DNA of 64,000 nt from Paralichthys olivaceus (taxonomy: Eukaryota; Chordata; Actinopteri; Pleuronectiformes; Paralichthyidae), in the NCBI RefSeq assembly GCF_024713975.1, contig NC_091111.1, positions 2,170,001 through 2,234,000 of the forward strand, given 5' to 3'. The translations under genes were made by a program, and so were the position numbers. This document shows, in pieces, positions 23,801-34,301 of this stretch (the first letter of the stretch is position 1; the number at the start of each line of letters is the position of its first letter). A model generated the notes under the pieces. It ran no database searches. It was not told the DNA's origin and saw only the letters and a list, made by a program, of their open reading frames with translations.

Positions 23801-25903
23801 TGCTTATTTAGAGCATACTGACAACATATAGCCATCATTACCTCCCAAGATGGTAGCTTCAAATGTTTTCTGTGACCAACAGTTCCAAACTCAAAGTGAT
23901 TCAGTGTACTATGATATAAAACTCTGTGAAGCTCAGATTTGAAATGCCAGAAACTTTGAATGTTTGACATTAATGATTATGTGAAGAATTGTAATCAATC
24001 AACTACTTGTTTGAAAGGCATTGGTAGATGAGGCAAACATGTTTTCACAACCTGACATCTAGAATACCCTCAAAATGATTCAAATTGTGTGTGTCATTGG
24101 ATTTTAATCTATTGTTCATACAAGTATTATATTGTTTATCTTGTTGTATTCTGCAGGTATGACCCAAGCCTGACCTCCAAGCCCCCGCCAGATTTTGGAA
24201 CATCCCAACTCCACTACTTTGAGGACTGGGGTGTGGTCACATATGGCAGTGCTTTACTTGCAGACACCAACAACACCTTTGTCTCCTTCAAGTCAGGGAA
24301 GCTGGGTGGACGCGCCATCTTCGACATTGTTCACAGGAACAAGTACAAAGAGTGGATCAAAGGGTGGAGGAACTTTAATGCTGGCCACGAGCACCCAGAT
24401 CAGAACACTTTCACCTTCACACCCAATGGTTTCCCATTTATAACCGAGGCACTATATGGACCCAAGTACACTTTGTTGAATAATGCAGTGTTGTTTGGCT
24501 CGGCCGTCTCAGGGAGCTGCTTTAAGCCGTGGGCTGGACAGGTTACAGAGGCCTGTGACTCTAAGTGGTTGAAGTACAAAGTGGGGCTGGCAGCTGATGC
24601 CCAGGGCAGAGTCGAAGCTGCTATGGAGAGACAGGGAATGGTCTTCATCCGAGGTGAGGGACGTTCTGCGTATAATTCAGAGCTGAAGATTAGGAACTTT
24701 CAGAGGAACCTACTCCTTCTTCACCCACAGCTCCTCCTACTTGTGGACCACATCCACCTGGATCCTGACAGCCCAACCAGGGCCATGAGTGCCTTCTTTC
24801 ACAACACCGAGCTGCCATTCCAGGGCACAAAGGTAGATGGTGTGCATGGAGCATTTGTGTCACATGGTGAGGACAAGTATAAGATGTTCTGGATGGATGA
24901 CACTGGCTACAGTAACAAAGGAGTGACAGGTTACTGGAATTACCCTCGAGGGTACCCATATAATGGTTCTAACTATGTGAACATCACAATGCCGTTGAGG
25001 TACCCTTACACAAGGGTGGCCTACATTTTTTTTGGACCGGGGGTGGACATACAGAGCTTCAGCCTGCATGGTGATGACCAGAGAGTGGATATTTACCTGG
25101 CCACCAAGGATCACACTTACACCATCTACCTTCTTACCGGAGAGGTCACCAGCAAGCCTCTTTACTCCATGGTGCTGCTGGACCACAAGAAAATCGTATT
25201 TGAGAAGGCAGCAGTTGCGGTGGACAGCTCGCCAGAGGAAGTAGAGGAGTACGTCAACGTGATGGAGGACAACCTCCAGCACGTCAAGCCTGTCTTCCAG
25301 CAGATGGAGAGACACATCCTCGGACGGGTTCTCAATACTAACAGCTTCCGAAAGACTGCAGAGCGCCTCCTGCAGTTCTCTGACAAAAAGAAGTCAGAAG
25401 AGGTCATTGAGAAGATGTTTGCTATGTCCAAGAAGCAAGGCAAGGGTAAAGGGGGGAAGAAAGTCAACCTTGGGGAGAAGCTTTCTGAGAGTCTCCCTGA
25501 CATTTTTGCACAGATTGAAGTGAATGAAAAGAAAGAGAGACAGAAAACTTCAAAGCGTACATACGAGGACAGTCCAGAAGAGGGGGACGCAGACTCCCGG
25601 GCCTTTATGGATTATACAGACAGTCGCAAAAACAGAAAGGGTGGCTTTGTCAAGGGCCGCAAATTCAAAGAGGTTAACATGGTGGCCACAGCAGGGAGTG
25701 AGGGTTTCACCAGCACAGCCTCTTACATAAGACTCTTCCTCCTTCTGAACACGGCCACCTTCTTTTTACTGCTGGCTGTGATACTGACTCGCTTTCAGAG
25801 GGGTCGAAGTTTGCACACGCAGAGGTGTTTCTACACCATACTTCTGATCGACTGCTTCATCTTACTGTACCTGTACTCCTCCTGCTCTCACACACAGTGC
25901 TAA
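6339..25903 (+). CDS. dse: dermatan-sulfate epimerase (chondroitin-glucuronate 5-epimerase), five coding exons
   Basis: Joined coding exons are 6339-6766, 13284-13537, 21192-21431, 22432-22639 and 24157-25903 (2877 nt, 958 aa, the human length). All introns are GT-AG, and the phases (2,1,1,2) close without a frame break. The enzyme converts glucuronate to iduronate in chondroitin chains, making dermatan sulfate in the ER/Golgi lumen. The start is set by alignment with human MRTHTRGAP (here MRTYTRGAP); an ATG one codon upstream (6336) is an alternative. Residues 1 to about 28 form a signal peptide. The family catalytic residues are present: His209 in YLHNHQPTN (human His205), Tyr265 in [10 protein letters not shown] (human Tyr261) and His454 in NAGHEHPDQ (human His450). 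N-glycosylation sequons include NAS at 187 and NGS at 340. The tail has a Lys-rich stretch followed by two hydrophobic membrane segments and a terminal CSHTQC. It is dse rather than the related dsel, judged by its close match to DSE along its whole length. Confidence 0.97.
9015..9062. repeat. perfect inverted repeat, 20-bp arms, 8-nt loop
   Basis: The arm at 9015-9034 (CTTAAAGTGGGAGAATGTGA) is exactly matched by its reverse complement at 9043-9062. The loop is GAGATGTG. Confidence 0.95.
10376..10743. mobile_element. short TTAA-flanked inverted-repeat transposon, copy 1
   Basis: The left end AGGTACAGTGTGTAGAA and right end TTACACACTGGACCT are imperfect inverted repeats. TTAA flanks both sides (10372-10375 and 10744-10747). 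There is no coding capacity. It is the same family as 51168-51510, in opposite orientation, sharing blocks such as AAAACATGGCGGCCTCC and TATAAAGTATTTAAATATAA. Confidence 0.85.
11330..11515 (+). pseudogene. degraded LINE-like reverse-transcriptase C-terminal fragment
   Basis: The forward translation contains [11 protein letters not shown], typical of the C-terminal part of fish L2/Rex-type LINE polymerases. A weak [12 protein letters not shown] segment follows after stops. Too short and broken to classify further. Confidence 0.35.
14150..14285 (+). repeat. fish tail-type interspersed repeat, forward
   Basis: It contains TGTGGGAACTGTTGGGTTTC followed by AATGTATATTTTGATTT and CAAATAA. It shares these blocks with 42975-43242 and 61884-62254. 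Confidence 0.7.
17313..17346. repeat. 13-bp inverted repeat with 8-nt loop
   Basis: The arms TCAAACCAGCACA and TGTGCTGGTTTGA match exactly. Confidence 0.85.
18763..19515. repeat. duplicated A-B unit, second copy split by 319 bp
   Basis: Unit A (18763-18881) starts ATGGGGACTAGCATAAATCA and recurs at 18981-19099. Unit B (18884-18980) starts TTCCAGCTTGTGGCTTTC and recurs at 19419-19515. The order is A-B-A'-[19100-19418]-B', so the second copy is interrupted. Confidence 0.85.
19757..19963 (-). pseudogene. inverted relic of dse exon 5 inside dse intron 2
   Basis: Read on the minus strand, this matches part of dse exon 5 (about 24427-24665). Shared blocks include GGTTTCCCATTTAT, GCACTATATG, GGGCTGGACA, GTTACAGAGGC, AGAGTCGAAGCTGCTAT and GAGAGACAGGGAA. 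In protein terms WLKYKV and RVEAA.ERQG are retained. About 20 bp are missing before the GGGCTGG block, and a small indel before WLKYK shifts the frame. It is a non-functional partial duplication in reverse orientation. Homology fades on both sides, so the extent is approximate. Confidence 0.85.
20217..20352 (-). repeat. fish tail-type interspersed repeat, reverse
   Basis: TTTCATTTGTATAG and TCTCAAGACACTTTACA are followed by a GGAAGAAACCTCTTTCAGGACCAGACTC-like module that is also seen in the copy at 49119-49325. Confidence 0.65.
21432..22431 (+). other. dse intron 3
   Basis: A 1.0 kb phase 1 intron. I see nothing beyond unique sequence and chance ORFs. Confidence 0.85.
22640..24156 (+). other. 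dse intron 4
   Basis: A 1.5 kb phase 2 intron splitting a Trp codon. I recognise no repeat or gene in it. Confidence 0.85.
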
Positions 25904-26633
25904 CACCATGAGCGGGTTTGGAATCCCGCGACCGAATGACCTGTTGTTCATGGTGAACTAAATGCACCTCACACCTCAGTCTGAGCCAGAATACTTGGGC
26001 TGCTAGTCGATAAAGAATCTGAGATTTCAAGAAAAAATATTATTTTGACAAAATAATGAATGAAGTATGAATGAAGTTGTAATTTTTCTATAAATGTTTA
26101 CATAGTTCAAGACTTCAGTTCTAAATGTATAAGAAAAAATTTCATGTCGATGAAAGTCATGATGTCATAAGAACAAATATACAATATTTTATAAATTAGT
26201 GGTAATGTTTCAAGATGCTACCAATTAATATCTTAGTAGTAAGCAGTCTGGCAGTTTTTACATGTCACATGAGGGATGCAAAAGATTTGAAGTTATGAGT
26301 TTCATATTTCAACAAATGATTAAATCATAGAGTTCATTACATACATACATTTACCAATTTTTATTTCTGTGGTATTATGGCTTTTTCCCCCCAAATTATG
26401 ATGTACTACTCATTGTGAATTGCATTTTTTTAGATAATTTTATTCTTGCAATAGAATGGCTTTTATTATCTGAATCAGATTTTCTTTTGTAATCTCACAA
26501 CATAGTAAATCAAAAGTATATCATTATCTAAACACGCGATTAATTACATTCATTTCACATGTAGTCTCATAATGGTACGCTACACAAGTTAAAAGTGGAT
26601 TTATGTCCTTAATGCACTTGAGCAATGACATCA

Positions 26634-26710
26634 AGATAGATAGATAGATAGATAGATTACTTTATTCATCCCCGGAGGGAAATTAAGTCGTCATAGCAGC
26701 TCGTGTATCA
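26634..26710 (-). repeat. (GATA)n plus fish retroelement 3' tail
   Basis: A GATA microsatellite adjoins TTTATTCATCCCCGGAGGGA. The reverse complement is the usual 3' end of a widespread fish retroelement family terminating in a TATC repeat. Confidence 0.65.
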
Positions 26711-27371
26711 GAACACAACAAAACACAATACAATAGAACAAAACAAAACATTGAGGTAGAAAGAACAAAAACAGAAACACAAGATGAATAGGCAGACAAG
26801 TCAAGATCATTGAAATAAGCCTGATGACCTTTTTGAAAGTATGACTTCATACTCATAAGAAATGTGTTGTGAAATGTGTGTGTGTGTAATCTGAAATTAC
26901 GACTGAGCTTCTTCGTAACATACTCGTAATGTTGTGAGTTTTATTCTCATGATATCATGACTTTTCCTATGTCATATCGATTTTTTCTGCCAAAATATTG
27001 AGATTTTTTTCTTGTAATGTCAGATTTCCTTTTCCCTAACAGTGGCCTTAATACTTATAAGATCAGGAAATACAACAACTGATTCCAAATAGGAATTGAA
27101 GAATTGCCAAGATGAAACCAGATCACCTCTGATGTAATTAAGCTTCTGTGGAGCTTTAGAACTGAGTCTGTGTGAAGTTTGTTCATAGTTGTGTTCAGAG
27201 GTCCTGCCTTGTATCAAAGATCTCAAGGTTAGCCACTATAGTGCAGTCGCCTCAGCTGTACATGAGATTTGTCCTGTCTACATAGTTCATAGAAATACAT
27301 TGAAATGTATATAAATATATATATATGTGAAAGCAAGATATATTTTTATGGTTTCTTTTTTACCATTTGTA

Positions 27372-27377
27372 AATAAA
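27372..27377 (+). terminator. dse: candidate dse polyadenylation signal
   Basis: AATAAA is followed about 30 nt later by a GT-rich stretch (TGTGTGTTGTGTCT). It implies a 3' UTR of about 1.5 kb. Another AATAAA lies near 27478. Confidence 0.4.
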
Positions 27378-27608
27378 ATTACCACATGCAGAGGCGTGCG
27401 ATCATTGTGTGTTGTGTCTAATGAATGTGTGAACTGTGAACAGTGGCCAAGAGAGCTCTGTACCTTTAGCTGGAACAAATAAATGAAGATCTTTATGTAG
27501 CAATACTTACATTTCATTATAAATAAACATTGCAAATCCAACTTTGAATCCAGAAAACAAGCAAACAGAAACTGTTTAAATCCAGCAGAACACACTGAGG
27601 TAATGAAA

Positions 27609-27679
27609 TCAATTCAATTCAACTTTATTTGTATAGAACCAAATCACAACAGAGATTATCTCAAGGCACTTAACACAGT
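27609..27679 (-). repeat. fish tail-type interspersed repeat, reverse
   Basis: AATTCAATTCAACTTTATTT followed by TATCTCAAGGCACTTAACAC. Confidence 0.75.
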
Positions 27680-29399
27680 GCCATTGTGGCTCTGTCTCTT
27701 TCTTCAAATGCCCGCTTAAGCTTTAGAATCAAAGCCTATATCTGACGTGTGTGTGCTTATGATGATGAAGGGACATGTCACCCAGCGTTCACAAACATGT
27801 TAATAGTTGTGGAGCTCTATGGCTCAGAGAACCAGATCAGGCTTGGGATACACATACAGTATATATACACACACACACACACACCAGTCATATGCTTTCC
27901 ATTTGTAGTGTTTTGTGAAGAGAGATGGATTTCTGAAGTGGAAAGTTATATTTATGAACTGACAGTGCTGAGACACATCTGCCCTCCTCACGTCACAGGC
28001 TCCACACACTAAATAAAAACTATGGACAAAGATGATGAACAGATATCAAAACTACTCCCATGCAAAAGGCCAATCAGATCATTCATTTTAATCTCTAACA
28101 GAACCGTTTCCTTTTCCTATTTATTACAATAAGGTAATTGTTGTGAGAAATAAACAAGCAGACTCATATCTGTCTGCTCAGTGAAATGTGTTATTTGTCA
28201 GCTCTTTTTGAATGAGGTAAACCAGCTGTGTAAGGCTCTGGTGTAACAAAGCACCGTTGGCTGAGAACCTGTAGCCTTTTGTTGACTTTCATCCGCGAGT
28301 CTGATTCCACCAAGTAAGTGAAATGAAAAGAGGATCTTTCCATCCCTCTCCTCAGAAAAATGCTGTGGGTTGTTTTGTCATGATTGAGCCGATAACCATT
28401 TCCAGATGTGCTCCATACTGCTTCCTTCATAATGAAAAGTGACCTCTGTTGTCTGGCCCAGTCGGCACACTCGAGGGCAGAGAGGATGGTGGATGTATTG
28501 ACTTTGTATCACTATGAACTGTGACAAACAGGCTCTGTTTGTGTTTGAAACCAACCCCTGATAAAACATGAAGCCCATAAAAAAAGAGGCCATGTGTTTT
28601 TTTTCTTTATGTTGAGCCTTTGTGTTTAAAAATGAAATACTGCCATCTGTTGGCCATATAACTACTCAGGTTATAGTATTCTTTAGAATAAAACCTCATA
28701 ACTTGTGGGGTAAATGTATTAGTGAAGACACAATGGGAGATATCAGTTTCACATCCTTTATGAAATTAAAAATAAATATGAACAATGAATTTTGGAGATT
28801 TCTACAAGTAAGACATTGACCTCTCTCAAATACCAAACATATTAAGCAACTGGGATTCATGAATTTTACTTCAGATATGAGATAAGAATCATGGTAGGTC
28901 AAATTTTCAAAGTACACAATGGCCAAAATTGAATGGCCTTAAAGTGAGCAGGGAAAGATCATTGTGTTGGCACAGTCCAAACTCAATGCAGCAGTAAGGT
29001 GGGAACCCTCATGCATGTGATAAAACAAGAAAATGTGGGATGAAATATTTTCCCTCTGGTATATGATGTTTGGAATAAATTTGAAAGTGGCAAACCTAGG
29101 ATTTGTCTAAATCAGTGGCCATGAAGGGGCCATTCACAATTCCTTGTTTACTGTTAGCAATGTAGCTTTGCGTAAAGCCATACATCATTACACATAAATA
29201 TAAATAAAAGGTTTTATCCTGTGATGTCAAATGCTTTTATTATCTGTATTATTATTATCATTATTATTATTGTTTGCACTTTGTTACTTGTAGTGCTATA
29301 CAAATTAATGTATTATTATCTATAAAACAAGGGCTTCGAAGATAAGACTGTATATAATATATAAAGTTGATACTGTGTGTATAATATATGTATTACTTA

Positions 29400-29536
29400 A
29401 AGTCTGTACTATGGAGCACTGTGCCATCGCAGCGAGTCCCTGTGTTCGCCTTTTCGCCGTGGAATGAGCCTCCTCTCTCGCCGTCGACAGTTTGAATAAA
29501 CTTTATTGGTGAGGAGTTGTCGGCGGATGGTCAAAG
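29400..29536 (+). promoter_or_regulatory. ndufaf4: ndufaf4 CpG-rich promoter and 5' UTR
   Basis: CpG density rises sharply from about 29425 and continues into exon 1. No TATA box is evident. An out-of-frame ATG (29527) in a weak context sits 10 nt before the main ATG, which has a strong context (A at -3, G at +4). Confidence 0.55.
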
Positions 29537-31013
29537 ATGGGGTCGCGGATCGCTCGAATGTTCCGAAACTTCAACCTGGAGAACCGAGTGATCCGAGAAA
29601 TCTCCAAAGAGAAGCCGCGGGCGGCGCCGCGACACGAGCCCAGGGCGCCGCCGCCGTCCGAAGGTGAGCGACATGCGGCCATATGTAACCGTGACTGTGT
29701 CCTCGGGGTCACAGCAGGTCCATCACACAGCATGGGGACGTGCTGAGTGTTCACATGTGTTTGTGTTGTTGTTTGTGTGTGTGTGTGTGTTTCAGTGGTG
29801 GACACAGTGAACCAGAAGAACGACCCTCTGCTGAGCCTCCTCAGGTCTGTGTATGTGGAGTCCACGGATCCAGCAGCAGCAGCAGCGGAGGTCAGACTGG
29901 GATGGGACACTGGCTGTGTACATTTGTTTTTCAATCATTATCTGTATAGCTCATCATCATGAATCAGAGTTTGTCTCAGAGGGTTTAACGAGGTGTGACA
30001 TCTTCTGTCTTTAAGGTAGAAACCTCAGAGAGACACGTGTGTGATCCCTCTCCAAGGACAGACAGAAGAGCAATAGATTAAAGGCCATGGTGGTGGATGC
30101 TGCTTTGTTTGAGCTCATTTGTAACTAATTATTATTATAATACTAATCATTAGAGCTACAATATGAAATTGTTTTATTAAAGTAATTATGTCTGGGACTA
30201 TTTTCAGTGGCGGATCAATCCAGATTTGATACTGAAGTGAAAATGTGCTGCAGTAGGATGGTGTATGTGAGAAGTCTTACTACTGTGTGTTTGTTGCTGG
30301 TAATATACACATGGCATATATAGATTTGGATATCAAAGTTTTGTGGCTCAGAAGATGCCAGTCGTTGTGAAACAGGAGCTGGTATCTAACCTTCATTGTA
30401 GCTGCAGCTGTTTGTAGCTGGGTCAAATGTGTGTGTGGTCACACATATTAGGGCACCAAAACATTGCTGTTGCTAATTTGCTACTTTCTTAATTTGTTGC
30501 TAATTATGTAAAGTTTCTCTAAAACTAGTTTTCAGTTCAGACCTATAGTGGAATGAAAAAGGAGTGTATCGCATTACAAGATTGTGGCCATGTGCATCAC
30601 ACTTTTTTTGGTTTCAGAATCATAACACGTGTGGAATCTCTTCACGGTTAAGTGTGTATTTAACTAAACCAAGGCTTTTCATTTCCTTTACCTTGATCCT
30701 CCCACAGGAGTCAAAGGAAGTCACAGCGGGTAAAGAGGCAGAGCGCCGGCCGCTCAGGTTCAGTTTACCAGGGGAGGCGTACGGCCTGGTGGATCTCACA
30801 GACGTTCCTAGAGGCAAACTGACCATCGTTGAGGCTCTGAAGGCCCTGAGCAGCCACCAGCGTCAGCCTCAGACGTGGACGCCGGAAAAGATCGCTCAGG
30901 AATATTCTCTTGACTTGAAAGACACAAAGGCTCTTGTTGAGTTCTTCATCCCCTTCCAGGTCAAGATCATACCGCCCAAGAGCGACGGCGCCAAGCAGAT
31001 AAAAGCTTCTTAG
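29537..31013 (+). CDS. ndufaf4: NADH dehydrogenase complex I assembly factor 4, three exons
   Basis: Exons are 29537-29663, 29796-29890 and 30708-31013 (528 nt, 175 aa, the human length). Introns are phase 1 and phase 0, with donors GTGAGC and GTCAGA and acceptors TTTCAG and CCACAG. The product is a mitochondrial factor needed to assemble respiratory complex I. The N-terminus [17 protein letters not shown] aligns with human [17 protein letters not shown], and Gly2 suits N-myristoylation. Conserved blocks are [37 protein letters not shown] and VKIIPP. A run of five alanines ends exon 2. It follows dse on the same strand, and gpr63 follows it, as in the human NDUFAF4-GPR63 pair. Confidence 0.95.
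29891..30707 (+). other. ndufaf4 intron 2
   Basis: An 817-bp phase 0 intron. No other feature is seen. Confidence 0.85.
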
Positions 31014-31179
31014 GACTGGACTGATGGTGATCAGTAGATAAGATAAAGTGTTTAACAGATTTATTCATGTATGTCGACGCACTGCCATTGGGAAAGTCAC
31101 CTGACCTGCAGGAGATCAGCCACAGTTTCTCAAGCTTGGGGTTTGGACACAAAGGTTGATGAAAGAATCTATGAAAAAT

Positions 31180-31196
31180 AATAAAATATGAATAAA
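31180..31196 (+). terminator. ndufaf4: ndufaf4 polyadenylation signals
   Basis: Two AATAAA hexamers (31180-31185 and 31191-31196) lie about 170 nt after the stop codon. Confidence 0.6.
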
Positions 31197-31199
31197 GAC

Positions 31200-33780
31200 A
31201 GTGGGTCTAAGAACTCACTATATAATGAAAATGTATTTCATCTTAAATTATAGCATTGTTTCTTATAGTCCATTTGGAGATTTTGGAAGCTGGTGAAAAT
31301 TCAACACAAGTATTTATACTCTGTAGGTCTAGAAAAAGGTTGATAAATCTGAATTCAATGGAATGTTACTTTTTCAGAAATACACTAATTAATTAACTAG
31401 CAATTACAACAACTAGCCAAGCTCTAGTCACTTCACAGATGTGCTGGGTATTTTTAACCTTTGCTATCCCCCAGATTCAAGTCATTATGCTAAGCTATTG
31501 GCTACCTACATTCAGACTCATGGGTGCTGTTTTGAGCTTTTTGGATTCAAGTATTTCCATTTTATGCTACTCTACTAGTTAACCTCAAAAACGGTATTTC
31601 TGACAAACATGATGCAAATACAAAATATTTATATTGACTCTTCTCAGCTCACTCTTGGAAAAAAAGACTAGTCCTATCCAGTGAACATCATATTTACCCA
31701 ATGAAAGGCAAAACAGCATCTGTCATATTATTTGTGTCGACCCAGTCGGTTAATTATTGGGTCATTGTAGCTCCACTCAGAGCTCCAATGACAGAACTCT
31801 GCAGCACTGTGTTTTTGATGAAGATAATACATTATTATGCCATTTATCTAAGTAGCTACCACATAATGAAATGGTTTTCAAATAGTGGCTCCAGGGCTGA
31901 ATCCACCCTCCGAGCCACATGATGTGACCCCAGACAGATGTTTCCAATTTCATAACAAAACCTCTAGATGATCAGTCATTTATCTGCTGTAGTTAATGTG
32001 AGTACGGTGCTTGGTTGAATTTGAATACTAAAACTGACCTGTGACATTTATTCCTGTTCACATGTAAAGAGAGCGTCCGAACTGCTGCTGTTGTGACCAA
32101 TGTGACATCTTAAGACGTCTTCTTGAAAAAGACCTTTTACATGTGAAAGCAAAAAAACAAAGGGGGGTGGACCAGTCAGTAGCATCCAGATGTTATATTT
32201 TGTATTTCATGTCGAACATGTGAAATATTTTCCGGCTCATGTGAAACCTGTACCTTACTTCTTGCCTGAAATGAAAAGCCAGGTGAAAAGGTATTGGAAA
32301 TCTTGCAAATGAGTCCATGTCTCTTACAGTATACCTCAAATCATACAGCTAACGTTTTTCATTTTAATTTATAGAACATTTTCTTTCAAAGACTGGGAGC
32401 TGACAAATAGCAGAGTTCTGCTTTTTGAATGCCGTTCAGTGAATTTTGACATTGCCGGGAAAGCCCAAAAAGCCAAAGCTCTATAAATAAACTTAAAGAA
32501 CCAATGTGTCTAAACATCAAATGCATTGATAGAGAAGAGTGACCTGGTGGCATTTGTATCTGTTTGCTGCACATACGCACAATTCATAAAATAAAAATAT
32601 GATCTTATTTGATGTGTGGTTGAGTCATGCAAAGTAATATGAACGCAATGCTGTGTTGAAATCACATCAAGGTAATGGTTGTTCTCAGTCACAAACTGAA
32701 GACACAGTGAATAATATGAGCTAACTTAAGCAGCAACGAGCTACGTGACCAAATAAGTATTTCCTCCACCCGAAGCCGCGCCCACTTTGTCTAACCCAGT
32801 CAATCAGGGGCGTATCCTACATTTCAGCCATGTCATTGGCTCCTGTAGGTGTCAGTCATCACAGAATACAAAGCTGCGTCAAACCGACCAAAGAGAGTGA
32901 ACACCGCCGGAAGCTGCACTGTTCTGCTTTCACAATAAAGCATTTTTTATAGCAGTGAGCTGACATTGGCCAGAACAGTAAATTAAAAAACATTGAAGGT
33001 AGACTATATTAAAAATATACATGTTGGTGTGTTTCGGTGAATATTTGTTATAACATCAACGTGTAAGATTCAAATTATATATCCTTTTGTCCCTACTTTA
33101 TTTTATTATGGTACACATTGCTATCCTATTAGTATTAGTTTACTCCCTTAACTTTTTTAACACAAATGTATGCTTTTTAAGTCTTTTACCTCTTTTAATT
33201 TCTTAATCCTGCTCTGCTTAATCTCTGTTTTAATGTCTTAAACTGTGCATTCTGATTTAAAATGTATTTCTTTTCATTTCGTCTCTTTGTTGTTTTTAAA
33301 TGACCCTGAAACAGCACCTTGAATCTACCTCTGTGGTACAATTGAATAAAACGTCTTGTGCCATCTTTCTCCAAGATTACAGTAACACAATATATAGTAT
33401 ACTTCAAACATTACTCTTAAAGTCTCATAAATACGAGTAAAAAAATTACAAATTTTACTTTATTATTAGTGAAAATGAAAACATATACAAGTAAGATTAT
33501 TATCAGAATTATTATTATTATTGAATATCAGTGTTAGATTAATATTATTATTTCTTTACTTATAAGGGTGTTGGGTTATATATGTATATTTATACACACA
33601 CACACACACATATATATATTATAATTACATACGCAAAAAATAGAGTAAATGTAAAGATTAACAATTTTTTTAATATATACGCTCTATTTGTGTATCTCTG
33701 TTCTCTTTTATATGTATACATATATATATTCATAAAATATTTTCATAATATAATGCTGTCCTTTTACATTCTATAGATAT
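31200..33780. other. ndufaf4-gpr63 intergenic region
   Basis: AT-rich with no supported gene. A small GC-rich patch at about 32770-32900 has a GC-box-like CCGCGCCCAC and CCAAT-like motifs, but no gene attaches to it. TA/CA microsatellites occur at 33590-33620. Confidence 0.55.
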
Positions 33781-33789
33781 TTTATGTTG

Positions 33790-34301
33790 ACAGTCCAAAC
33801 AGGAAGTGGTGCTTGTCTCTTTGGCGCTGCTGCGGGTATCGAACAGTGATCAGTGTTCCACAGTGTGTTGACGGTGGTGGCTCGGGCTCCGCACGGAGAG
33901 CTACATGTGTGCTACGTGTGTATGTGCAGGATGAGCCGCTCACGCGTCGCAGCCGGACGAAGAGGAGAAGACAGAACCGGCTGAAATCCACACGAGCTCC
34001 GGTAAGACGCAGCGCCGCCTCGCTCCTGCTCCTCCGGAAACAAAGCGACACCAGGCGAATGCGGATTTCACTTTTCCTCCGGCTCCATCTGTGTAGGTGG
34101 AGGCTCCGGCGGCTGTCGCGCTGTTGATTCGAGCACACGGCCTCACACGCAGCCCCACACCTCGGATCGGAAACCATCTCTGCTCGCGTTTCTGCAGAGC
34201 CGCAGTCCGTTGTCTTGACTTCGAGCGGGAGGAGACGTCTTTGCCGTCGGGGGAGATGCACCGTGCGGAGGACTGAGCCTCGACATGGGAGAACGAAGCA
34301 G
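33790..34301 (+). promoter_or_regulatory. gpr63: probable gpr63 CpG promoter with two candidate non-coding first exons
   Basis: A CpG-rich block ends in two good splice donors: GCTCCG then GTAAGA at 34002, and AAGCAG then GTGAGA at 34302. The next plus-strand gene is gpr63, whose coding exon begins after the acceptor CTTAG at 37671-37675. I infer alternative first exons. The short frame ATGGGAGAACGAAGCAG before the second donor is not shown to be coding. Confidence 0.45.

Larger units (their letters stand above)
25904..29400. other. dse 3' UTR and dse-ndufaf4 intergenic region
   Basis: AT-rich, with no supported gene. The dse 3' UTR probably runs to the polyadenylation signal near 27372. Repeats present: a GATA microsatellite with a LINE/SINE 3' tail (26634-26710), a reverse tail-type repeat (27609-27679) and (CA)n near 27868-27884. 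Confidence 0.6.

Noticed and set aside
32770..32900. Isolated promoter-like GC patch
   Set aside because: GC-box and CCAAT-like words only; no exon or donor follows that could be tied to a gene.
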